Shown: piece by piece, positions 1 through 10,093 of the stretch
How the letters are laid out: each line of letters opens with the position of its first letter
Position numbering within the stretch: the stretch's first letter is position 1
DNA from: Hexactinellida sp. DTS-2022
Lineage: Eukaryota > Porifera > Hexactinellida
Direction of reading: 5' to 3'
DNA: 64,000 nucleotides
Assembly: GCA_028753945.1 (NCBI GenBank)
Contig: JAPNXP010000001.1
Span: 15,242,501 to 15,306,500 of the forward strand
The notes under the pieces: model-generated
What the model was told of the DNA's origin: nothing
The model's input: only the letters and a program-made list of their open reading frames with translations
Database searches by the model: none
Made by a program: the position numbers and the translations under genes

Positions 1-239
1 GGGATGAATGGACTTAATTAACGGGACCAATGGACTTAATGGGATGTATGGACTTAATTAACGGCCCAATGGATTTATTGGGATTAATGGACTTCATGTT
101 TTACAATTTTTCTTTGAAACAGTTCATTTAGTTTCTATTTGCCAATTTCATTTTCTCTAAATTTAGAAAATCATTTTTCTTTAATTATTGAACATGCTCA
201 GTTTAATCAAATCTCAAAGCACTTTTTTTTTTGAATTAT

Positions 240-273
240 CCCGTTCATGCTTTATAGTAGTATAGTCGGCACA

Positions 274-311
<38 letters not shown>

Positions 312-500
312 CAAAGCACTAAGACCAATACTGGGCCACTATACTATAGTATAGTCGGCACAGTAATAATAATAATATACCAAAGCACTAAGACCAATAC
401 TGGGCCACTATACTATAGTATAGTCGGCACAGTAATAATAAAGGCAGTGAGATTAGAACTGGGCCACTATACTATAGTATAGTCGGCACAGTAATAATAT
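240..500. repeat. Palindrome-core satellite, first block
   Basis: About three and a half copies of a short unit whose core is the perfect 18-bp palindrome ACTATACTATAGTATAGT, flanked by GGGCC on one side and CGGCACAG on the other. Units are joined by (AAT)n; a pure AAT run lies at about 275-310. The same unit recurs at 1720-1772, 4205-4860 and 4950-5015, and in degenerate reverse orientation at 46580-46700. Bases 1-240 contain only AT-rich sequence with a repeated ATGGACTTAAT-like motif and no gene. Confidence 0.85.
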
Positions 501-501
501 A

Positions 502-620
502 AAATCCAAAATTGCAGCCTGTGCCTACGCATGTTCCTTTGGTGGCACTATATTTTGGTGGTGGTTTATTGATAGTGCCGCCAAAGGAACATGCTGTCGG
601 CACAGGCCGCAATTTTGGAT
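502..620. repeat. Hairpin (MITE-like) repeat, copy 1
   Basis: The two ends are near-perfect inverted complements (AAAATCCAAAATTGC against GCAATTTTGGAT; the inner arms include CATGTTCCTTTGG and CCAAAGGAACATG), so about 48 bases on each side fold over a loop of roughly 20. It shares the GTCGGCACAG motif with the adjacent satellite, so the satellite and this hairpin are probably derived from one family. A short open frame across it is a by-product of the repeat. Confidence 0.75.
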
Positions 621-1700
621 CTTTTTTTTCGCCATGTCATCATCACTATGAAGGTGTTAAATTATTTCAAAAAGGTGTTTCGGAAGGCAACGACCCTTAG
701 AGTGTTGGAAGTTTCCATTTAGCCTACTTAATTTTAGAGATATTCAAGTTTGAGTAGAATATAATAGCTGATGACTCAGCATTTTTTATGTGAGTGTTGG
801 GTCATTACCCAACATCAACTAACCTATTTTAAATATCGAATTAGCAAAATTGTAAAAACACATTTTTTTAACGATGTCATCATCACCTCAAGGTGTCAAG
901 ATCCACTTGTATAGGTGGCACGTGCCATAAGGACCAATTGATAAATTGAAAGTTTGTTTCTATCTTCTATAGTCTCTGAGATTTATGATATTTAATTAAT
1001 TAGTATAAATAATTATTAATATTATTTATAATTTAACACCAATTTCAATGTCAACTTATATTTATAAAGTTTGATTATTTTGTCATAAATAATTTATTAA
1101 TTTATTTGGCTATCAAATTTCAATTCCGCACACTCGATAACGCCTAATATACAAATTGGGAGCATCTACGTATATAAGTCATATACTGACTTAATTAATT
1201 ATAATTAATTACGTCAGTATATTAACAGTGCAAGAGTATTCTTGCAGAAGTAAATATAATCACATAATCTGTCGTTGTTATTGAAATCTATAATCTTAGT
1301 TTTCAATTGGAAAATAGAAGCCTACTCGATCTCACAAGTTGAATCAATATAATAATCACAAGTTGAAACAATAGAATTAGATTTAACACTTTCAACTGAA
1401 CTGAAGTGTTAGTAAACAAAGGAAATTTCCAACTCAATTGTGGAACAAACGAAGCCCAATTTAAAAATTCGTGCACTGTGAAAAGGTGTAGAATTTAATT
1501 CTCTATCGAATGCATATAAATTTAATATTCGCGGATATTTATTGTTCTTTTTCTAATATTAAACAGGTGCAAAAATGTGGCCAAATAAATGTGATAAAAA
1601 AACGTGACCCCAGGTGCACATCTGTAACCCATGAGACACATATCCTGAAAATTTGGGCTCTTAGTTAATAAAACTCTGTTCTGTGGAGAGGATACGGAAG
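621..1700. repeat. Non-coding block, unit 1 of a segmental tandem duplication
   Basis: Bases 621-1150 match 1896-2438, and 1151-1690 match 3680-4205, both at roughly 90 percent by eye. The second unit is interrupted by a Helitron-like insertion. No coding region is visible. Phrases such as CATCATCACCTCAAGGTGTCAAG and the GTCAGTATATTAACAGT segment recur in order in both copies. Confidence 0.75.
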
Positions 1701-1772
1701 GAAAATAATAATAACCAAGGCACTAAGACCAATACTGGGCCACTATACTATAGTATAGTCGGCACAGTAATA

Positions 1773-1895
1773 AAAATCCAAAATTGCAGCCTGTGCCGAC
1801 GCATGTTCCTTTGGTGGCACTATATCTTGTTGGTGGTTTATTGATAGTGCCTCCAAAGGAGCATGCTGTCAGCACTGGCTGCAATTTTGGATTTT
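1773..1895. repeat. Hairpin (MITE-like) repeat, copy 2
   Basis: Second copy of the hairpin repeat at 502-620, with the same arms and a few substitutions. A partial third copy lies at about 43520-43575. It again sits next to a copy of the palindrome-core satellite (1720-1772). Confidence 0.75.
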
Positions 1896-2438
1896 TTTTC
1901 GCCATGTCATCATCACTATGAAGGTGTTAAAATATTTCAAAAAGGTGTTATAGAAGGCATTGACCCTTAGAGTGGTGGAAGTTTCCATTTAGCTCACTTA
2001 ATTTGTGAGATATTCAAATTTCAGTAGAATATAATAAGTGATGAGTCAGCATTTTTTATGTGCGTGTTGGGTGATCACCCAACACCAACCAACCCATTCG
2101 AAACATAGAATTCACAAAATTGTAAAAACACATTTTTTTCAAGATGTCATCATCACCTCAAGGTGTCAAGACCCACTTGTATCGGTGGTACGTGGCATAA
2201 GAATCAATCGATAAATTGGAAGTTTTTCTCTATCTTGTATCATTTCTGAGATTTATGATATTTAATTAATTAGTATAAATAATAATTAATATTATTTATA
2301 ATATAACACCAATTTCAATGTCAACTTGCAATTATTAAGTTCAATTATTTTGTCATAAATAATTAATTAATTAATTTGGTTATCAAATTTCTATTCCGCA
2401 CTCTCGATAACCCCTAATAAACAAATTATAAGCATCTA
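1896..2438. repeat. Non-coding block, unit 2 of the tandem duplication (first part)
   Basis: Diverged copy of 621-1150. Alignment to the first unit breaks at 2438/2439 and resumes at 3680, which delimits the inserted Helitron-like element. No gene is seen. Confidence 0.7.
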
Positions 2439-2461
2439 TCTATATATTAAAAGCGGAATTG

Positions 2462-2526
<65 letters not shown>

Positions 2527-3679
2527 GATGTTTGTCCGTAATTAATTGAAAAGACCATACTACCTAGAAAGCTGAGATTTGGTAAATAGGAGTAGTTTGT
2601 CATAGCGACATGGGTCTGTTGGTTTTCTAAGCGAAATATTGTGAGCATGACATGACACGGTAACCTTTTCCTTAATAACTTTTGCAAATTTGACTCCGTT
2701 AGTATAAATTTTATATGAAAATCGACAACACATAGTGGAACACCTTTGTGAAAATTATCAATTTTTACGAACTTACATAGCGAAAGTTATTAGTTAAAAT
2801 GTGTCCTATTAATTTTAACACTATGTGGGTGATCTGATTTGTTTGGTTAACAAGAATGCGCTTAGAGTAGTTAATTTCTCTAATGCATTGTTTATTTATT
2901 ACACCTATATTGGCTTCTATAATAAGACTATCAATGGAATTACGTAATTTCTAACCTAGGATTTCTACTAGAAATGAATTAAGTTAAGTAATCTAGGTTT
3001 TGGTTCTGCCTAACGATTAGATTTATTATGTTAATTATTGCTATCAATTAATTAAATAATCACTAACCCAAGCTCCTGCAAAAAGAATTGTTTATTGAGA
3101 TGTAGAACTTTATTACTATTTATAAATCAAATATTTTGCAACCCTGCATTTACCTCTCCATAATAATGGTTTAATGGTGAGAATAAGACCGCGAAGCGGT
3201 CTTATTCTCATCTTTAAACCATTATTATGGAGAGATTACACCCAGAGTTATTAATTACTTTGAATACAATTCACTGAAATAATTAATTGCGTATAATTTA
3301 CCAACCACAGGTTTCAATTAACAAGCAAACGTTTTAATATAGCTGAACGAGCTACCCTTAAGAATTATTGAGCTATAAATTAAATAATAATTAATAACTA
3401 TTGAGCAATGAGAATAACTTAAATAACATGATTTCCCAAACAAATCACAGTAACTAATCACAACCCAAAAATGAATTTTAGGCACGGGTTATTAAGTCAG
3501 AGTGTGTAATTTACTAGCCACAGGTTAACTCATTATTAATATTATTGCTTTGGAGAGGGAAAGGCCGCGAAGCGGCCGTTAATTGTATTGCGTAGTGTCT
3601 AACACGAACGAACAAAAGTCGCGAAGCGACTTTTGTGAGAGAGTGATCCGTCGCGAAGCGACCGAGACCGAAGGGCTTG
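2439..3679 (+). mobile_element. Helitron-like non-autonomous element
   Basis: Begins TCTATATATTAAAAGCGG after an A and ends GAAGGGCTTG before a T, as expected for insertion into an AT dinucleotide. The boundaries come from comparison with the uninterrupted first unit of the surrounding duplication. It carries a (TG)n run at about 2464-2523, a long hairpin at 3163-3233, and several short hairpins near the 3' end whose tips read GCGAAGC. No Rep/helicase gene is present. The 3' end is not a canonical CTRR, so the class is inferred from overall structure. Confidence 0.6.
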
Positions 3680-4204
3680 TATAAGTAATATACTGACTGA
3701 ATTAATTATAATTAACTACGTCAGTATATTAACAGTACAATAATATTCTCGCAGAAGTAAATATATTCACATAATCTGTCGTTGTTGTGAAATATATAAT
3801 CTTTTTTTTCAATTGGAAAATAGAAGCCTACTCGATCTCACAAGTTGAATCAATATAATTATTACAAGTTGAAACAATGGAATTAGATTTCACAGTTTTA
3901 CTGAAATTGAAGTGTTAGTAATCAAAGGAAACTTGCAACTCAATTGTGGCACAAACGAAACCCAATTTAAAAATTCGTGCACTGTGAAAAGGTGTAGAAT
4001 TTAATTCTCTATCGAATGCATATAAATTAAATATTCGCGCACTATTTATTGTTCTTTTTCAAATATTAAACAGGTGCAAAAATGTGTCCAAAAAAATGTA
4101 ATAAAAAATCGTGACCCCAGGTGCACATCTGTAACCCATGAGACACATATCCTGAAAATTTGGGCTCTTAGTTAATTAAACTCTGTTCTGTGGAGAGGAT
4201 ACGG
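3680..4204. repeat. Non-coding block, unit 2 (second part)
   Basis: Continuation of the duplicated block downstream of the Helitron-like insertion; matches 1151-1690. No gene is seen. A shorter third copy of its last 100 bases lies at 4848-4950. Confidence 0.7.
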
Positions 4205-4860
4205 AAGGAAAATAATAATAACCAAGGCAGTAAGATTAGAACTGGGCCACTATACTATAGTATAGTCGGCACAGTAATAATATACCAAAGCACTAAGACC
4301 AATACTGGGCCACTATACTATAGTATAGTCGGCACAGTAATAATATACCAAAGCACTAAGACCAATACTGGGCCACTATACTATAGTATAGTCGGCACAG
4401 TAATAATAAAGGCAGTGATTCCAATACTGGGCCACTATACTATAGTATAGTCGGCACAGTAAAAATAATAATAATAATAATAAAGGCAGTGAGATTAGAA
4501 CTGGGCCACTATACTATAGTATAGTCGGCACAGTAATAAAGGCAGTGATTCCAATACTGGGCCACTATACTATAGTATAGTCGGCACAGTAATAATAAAG
4601 GCAGTGATTCCAATACTGGGCCACTATACTATAGTATAGTCGGCACAGTAAAAATAATAAAGGCAGTGATTCCAATACTGGGCCACTATACTATAGTATA
4701 GTCGGCACAGTAATAAAATAATAAAGGCAGTGATTCCAATACTGGGCCACTATACTATAGTATAGTCGGCACAGTAAAAATATAGAATAATATTAAAGGC
4801 GTAAGATTAGAACTGGGCCACTATACTATAGTATTGTCGGCACAGTAAAAATCGTGACCC
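4205..4860. repeat. Palindrome-core satellite, main array
   Basis: About ten copies of a 60-70-bp unit: AAAGGCAGTGATTCCAATA, then CTGGGCC, the 18-bp palindrome ACTATACTATAGTATAGT, and CGGCACAGTAA. Linker length varies through (AAT)n. Apparent open frames across it are repeats of the unit and are not genes. Confidence 0.9.
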
Positions 4861-5015
4861 CAGGTGCACATCTGTAACCCATGAGACACCTGTCCTGAAA
4901 ATTTGGGCTCTTAGTTAATTATACTCTGTTCTGTGGACGATCTACGGAAGAATAATATACCAAAGCAGTAAGGTTAGAACTGGGCCACTATACTATAGTA
5001 TAGTCGGCACACTAA

Positions 5016-5462
5016 AAGACCTGTTTTGTATAGGTAAACAAATTAATGAAAATTCAAAATCAACCTAGAAGTTAGCTTCAACGAGTATTATAGGTAAACA
5101 AGTATGCTGAACACGATTTTCGCGTTTAAAAATTTCTCATATGAATATTTGTTGTTCTTTACACAAATAGGTAAACAAATTAATGAAAATTCAAAATCAA
5201 CCTAGAAGTTAGCTTTCAACGGGTATTATAGGTAAACAAGATGATGAACACGATTTTCGCATTTATAAAATTCTAATATGAGTATTTGTTGTTGTTGTTG
5301 TTTACACAAATAGGTAAACAAATTAATAAAAAATTCAAAATCATAACGTCCCTTTCTACCATTTCCATGATAGAAAGTGTGAGGAGTAAGGCCGCACAGC
5401 GGCCGTTAACTTGAGGTGCGTAGCACCGGTCTATCGCAAAGCGACCGAGACCGAAGGGCTCG
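5016..5462 (+). mobile_element. Helitron-like element A, 5'-incomplete copy
   Basis: Consists of about 130-bp tandem units (GGTAAACAAATTAATGAAAA, then a GTTGTTGTTG run) followed by the family's 3' module: a CCATTTCCATGATAGAAAG segment, GGCCGCACAGCGGCC, GCGTAGCACC, GCAAAGCGACC and the end GAAGGGCTCG at 5462. The 5' boundary is not clear. It abuts the next copy directly. Confidence 0.6.
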
Positions 5463-7546
5463 TCTATATTATTAAATCTCGATTGTTGTTTGTGTGTTTG
5501 TGTGTTTGTCCGGATTATATTAAAGTGATGGGGGAATAGAAACCGCAATTAATATTGGGATATAAACTAACTTTCAAATGTTATATACTAGGTAAACAAA
5601 TGTTATATTAGGTAAACAAGTATGCCGAACACGAATTTCGCGTTTATAAATTTCTCATATTAATATTTGTTGTTGTTGTTTACACAAAATAGGTAAACAA
5701 ATTAATGAAAATTCAAAATCAACCTAGAAGTTAGCTTTCAACGGGTATTATAGGTAAACAAGTATGCTGTACAGTGTACACGAATCTCGCGTTTATAAAT
5801 TTGTAATATGAATAATTGTTGTTGTTGTTGACACAAATAAGGGGAAAATTCCTAAAATACTCAAGTTTTTTCAAAATTTCCAAATATACTCAACTTTTAC
5901 TGACACTCAAATATAAAACTAAATATTTCCGAATCTACTCAAGTTTTTCAAAATAATTCCAATTCTACTCAAGTTTTTCAAAATAATTCCAATTCTGCTC
6001 AAGTTTTTCAATAAATTCCAAATCTACTCAACTTTTCTGTAAATTCACAAATCTACTCAAGTTTAGAAAGGCTATATTTGGTCTATCTTATATATTAAAT
6101 CACAATGTTTTTGTGTTTGTTTGTTTGTTTGTTCAGAATTGATTGAGGAACTGGTAAAAGCTACAGACTTGAAATTGAGTAGGGGGTAGGGAATACTGTA
6201 TGTACAAACAAGTTCAATATCTAAAAATTTTTCACATCTTCCATCACAAAAGGTGTCAAAACCTTTAGTCAATTAAATTCGAGGGTTGTTCCAGTATAGA
6301 TTAGCAGCTAGCATTCAATTACCTAGTATAATTGAATGCTTTAGTGTCTGTCAAATGTTAAGATGCATTATAAAATACTGAAACAGTAATCTAATTGATC
6401 GAGAGGAAGTTCAGACATCTAATCAGTTATTTGTGTTCATACATTTCTAACATTCCATTGTGTTATTTGATATCAAATTATTATCAATCAATTCAATAAC
6501 TTCTCCACATCCCAAAGTTAGGGGTCCACTGGTACAGTTTCTTAGTGATATTTAATTTTATATTTGGAGTTGGTATATTATTATACACGGGCAAGCTTTA
6601 ATATCTTAATATCTAGAAAATTATCTGTTCAAATTAGCATAAATATCTAAATTATTTACTCTATAAAACATGTAGCTAAGATCCACGGATATAAATAGAC
6701 AGCTAGGGGCCACTCATCAAGAACGACATTTAATTTGAAAAGGAACATGCTTGAAGTACAAGCGAGGGCCGCAGGCCCGAGTACAAGTTATAAGGACGCG
6801 CGTAGAGCAGACGAGCAGCTTGTACTAATAAATATTTATGTTTAGGATCTCCATACTAGTTTCAATAATCCAATAAAACTTGAGCATATTTGGAATATTC
6901 CAATAAAACTTGAGTATATTTGGAATATTCCAATAAAACTTGAGTATATTTGGAAATTTTGAAAAAACTTGAGTATTTTTGGAATTTTCCCCACAAATAA
7001 GTAAACAAATTAATTAAAATTCAAAATCAACCTAGAAGTTAGCTTTCAACGGGTATTATAGGTAAACAACTATGCTGAACACGAATTTCGCATTTATAAA
7101 TTTATAATATGAATATTTGTTGTTGTTGTTGACACAAATAAGTAAACAAATTAATTAAAATTCAAAATCAACCTAGAAGTTAGCTTTCAACGGGTATTAT
7201 AGGTAAACAATTATGCTGTACACGAATCTCGCGTTTATAAATTTATAATATGAATATTTGTTGTCGTTGTTGACACAAAATATGTAAACAAATTAATGAA
7301 AATTCAAAATCAACTCAGAAGTTAGCTTTCAACGGGTATTGTAGGTAAACGAGTATGCTGAACACGAATTTCGCTTTTATAAATTTAAAATATGAAAAAC
7401 AAGTTAAACATGGAAATCTTATAAAGGGATGTCCCTTTCCACCATTTTCCATGGTGGAAAGGGTGAGGAGTAAGGCCGCACAGCGGCCGTTAACTTGAGG
7501 TGCGTAGCACCGATCCGTCGCAAAGCGACCGAGACCGAAGGGCTCG
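5463..7546 (+). mobile_element. Helitron-like element A, complete copy
   Basis: Starts TCTATATTATTAAATCTCG immediately after the CTCG end of the previous copy and ends GAAGGGCTCG at 7546 before a T. Subtracting the nested transposon (5841-6992 plus one 8-bp duplication) leaves about 0.92 kb. It contains the same 130-bp internal tandem units (about 5580-5830, 6993-7400). No protein gene is present. A reverse-strand copy of 520 bp is at 28787-29306 and a truncated one at about 48475-48772. Confidence 0.65.
5841..6992. mobile_element. Non-autonomous DNA transposon with 8-bp target duplication
   Basis: Ends are inverted (GGGGAAAATTCC at the left, GGAATTTTCCCC at the right) and flanked by perfect direct repeats ACAAATAA at 5833-5840 and 6993-7000. 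Both subterminal regions carry the same motif in opposite orientation (ACTCAAGTTTTT at 5860-6065, AAAACTTGAGTAT at 6880-6980). The 8-bp duplication suggests a hAT- or P-like mobiliser, but no transposase is encoded. An internal TCTATCTTATATATTAAATC near 6084 resembles another Helitron-like 5' end. Confidence 0.8.
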
Positions 7547-8009
7547 TATATATATATATTTGTTTGTATGTTACGAGTTGATTGAAGAAAGTGGACGGTT
7601 TCCAAATGAGATTTTTGGCATATAGGGGTCACTTTTGGCACCCGTCAACAAGTTGAGGTTTCCACACAAAATTTCTCACACCTCGACAAGTTATGACGTC
7701 ATTGTCACATTTCGAGAACCCTGAAAATTCACTTAATCGCACAGAATTCGCGCCCTCTAAGAGATAAATATCTGAAAATTTAATAGAACATGCACATTAA
7801 TGATGCGGTCACACCAGATCACCAATATGCTTACTCATTATCGCATGATGACGTAATCACAAAAATTTCACATTGTTAATTTGACTATTTTAGGCCTATT
7901 TACGCTTTATAATCAATATAGGAGTATATAAAACCACACACCAACCGCGAAGCGGTTGGTGTGTGGTTGTGTTCTGCCGCGAAGCGACCTAGCAAGCGAA
8001 GCGCGCTAG
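7547..8009 (+). mobile_element. Helitron-like element B
   Basis: Follows element A without a gap. The 3' end is GCGCGCTAG followed by T, matching the canonical Helitron CTRR-T end, and is preceded by hairpins with the GCGAAGC tip (AACCGCGAAGCGGTT at about 7945-7960). A second copy ends at 35255 with the same CTAG-T. The great palindrome begins inside this element at 7647, so its mirror image (19352-19714) lacks the first 100 bases. Confidence 0.65.
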
Positions 8010-8320
8010 TAATTTTTTAATGCAGGAAATACTATAATAGTTGTATACTATTAACCTTTTCAACAACTTCCCAGACTAGCTTATTCGGCGTAGTATTATA
8101 CTATATGTGCATCTATATTCATATTTTTACGTTTAATTGGTGCCGACAAAATAAGATAAGCTGTTATGGTGAATTTATAAATAAGAACCAGGGCTAATCA
8201 AGAATATAGTAATGGTATTGCCCGTATTGGGCCGAAAATAACGCTGCATAACGTAAGGTTTCAAAATGAGGTTCGAAATGTGCGTCAGATCTTTCTTTTG
8301 TTTACCAATAGTCCCCCGAC

Positions 8321-8610
8321 CACGGTACGTGGTATACCGATGGTATAATTAGGTATAACCAATTATACCAAGTTAGTGTCTAGTTTCGGTAAACTACCTT
8401 ATACTTAATATTTATTAAATTTTACCTAGATTGCACCTAGATTAGACCAATATTATACAACAATATACTACGTTAATTTCGAGTATTTAAGGTAGTATAG
8501 ATGTAGGTATATTAGATGTGTAATGGAAGTTTTGAATGTTATACCGAACAATTCCTAATTTGGTATAATTAATTATACCTAATTATACCATCGGTATACC
8601 ACGTACCGTG
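8321..8610. mobile_element. 290-bp MITE (left arm)
   Basis: Terminal inverted repeats of about 40 bp begin CACGGTACGTGGTATACCG, and perfect 8-bp target duplications CCCCCGAC lie at 8313-8320 and 8611-8618. The interior is AT-rich and non-coding. It lies beside a GC-rich segment (8620-8680, ending GACCGGTTCCGTCTCTG) that matches an end of the MITE at 55189-55517. Confidence 0.85.
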
Positions 8611-9278
8611 CCCCCGACCCGACCCCACCTGTCGACCGGTGCCGGTCAGACCCGACCGGTTCCGTCTCTGATGGAGCGGGAGTCAAATTTTGGTAAGATT
8701 TTGCGTTACTTAAAGCCAGTGTTAATAATAATATTGTTTCAGCTCCACAAAAGGTTTATCTGAGGATGCTGGCGGGCGGCATCTCATTATCATTATCTCA
8801 TTATTTGATGACGACATAGTTAAAATTATCTGAGCAAATATTCTAATTTGTGAGTGCTTATTGATATAATATGCAATCGTTGGGTAATAATTATTGCTTG
8901 TTATACGTAGGTTCTGATTTTATTACTAGTGTTATGAGTCTTGTTATCTTAGTCGCATAGCAACAGTCGAACACCCATTACGTATTAGGCCAGGACTTAT
9001 CCCAGTTAATAGTATAAGTAGTATAGCGTTAGGCATTAGTATGATTCGCATACTGTTCAGTATTTCTTCGTACTTTAAATTACTTATTAAAGTATCAGTA
9101 TACTTCCAATCTTAACAGGCCAAGTATCCCCTGGAAATCTAAAGAGGTCTTCAGCTTGTTAGTCTGTCTCATAAAATCCCTTCCAATTATCTATTGTTTA
9201 AGACAAAGTTTGACTCTGTAGCTTATATACTTCCCGAGATACAGCAAGGTATGTGGATATGGAACTAAATGACAAATG

Positions 9279-9664
9279 ATTGACCATAACATTAATTGAA
9301 ATTTTCGTATAAACGTGGATAGATCTTGAAACTTGGGTTATTATGAATGCGATGTTAGTATCGATATAGTTAGTACTAAGTATATGCTTGGGGGCTATAG
9401 AAAGGAATAAATGATCTAATGTTTATTTTTCACACTACGTGGGTGATCAGTCAGAATTTTCAGGATGATGAAACATTCCTGAGAAATTCTGACTGATCAC
9501 CCAAGTAGTGTGAAAAATAAACATTAGATCATTTATTCCTTTCTATCGCCCCCAAGCATATACTTAGTACTAACTATATCGATACTAACATCGCATTCAT
9601 AATAACCCAAGTTTCAAGATCTATCCACGTTTATACGAAAATTTCAATTAATGTTATGGTCAAT
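9279..9664. mobile_element. Fold-back insertion inside the transposon's left TIR
   Basis: Two arms of about 180 bp in inverted orientation (ATTGACCATAACATTAATTG against its complement), about 98 percent identical, around a loop near 9471. The other TIR of the same host element, read as a paralogous empty site, goes straight from ATGATTGAC to CCATAGCATTC, which shows this is an insertion. No coding capacity. Confidence 0.8.
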
Positions 9665-10093
9665 CCATAGCATTCTAATATTCTAAGGCAATGGTGGTCA
9701 AGTTTTTTTTTGGACCATGGATTGGTTAGACGAGTTAAATATGATTATATACACAAGTTCAAAATTAGATATATTGATCAGTTTGGTAGTGTTTTAAAGT
9801 GAAATTACACTGTTGAGTTATACTTCTTCACTCTACTTTGTACCTCCCCCCCTCTAATATTATATTGATCCCTAATAGTAATTAGTGAAGGTGTGAACAA
9901 TAGCTACATGTTTAATTCATTCATGAAAAATAAATATTTGTTACATTATGAAAGAACAGAACAACATAAAATGTAGTTTGGGAACTTCAGAGCTTCGTAC
10001 AGGAACATAAAAACAATACACTGTCAACAATAGTTATCATCAAAATAATTTGTTGCTTTAACAAACATCTGAGAAGTATCTAAATAAAGAAAA

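Noticed and set aside
2436..2687. Minus-strand ORF with a poly-His-Thr stretch
   Set aside because: It is the (TG)n microsatellite of the Helitron-like element read in one frame.
3163..3233. Long perfect hairpin read as a possible terminator or ncRNA
   Set aside because: It lies inside the Helitron-like element and has the same GCGAAGC-capped design as the other element hairpins; a bacterial-style terminator is not expected in this context.
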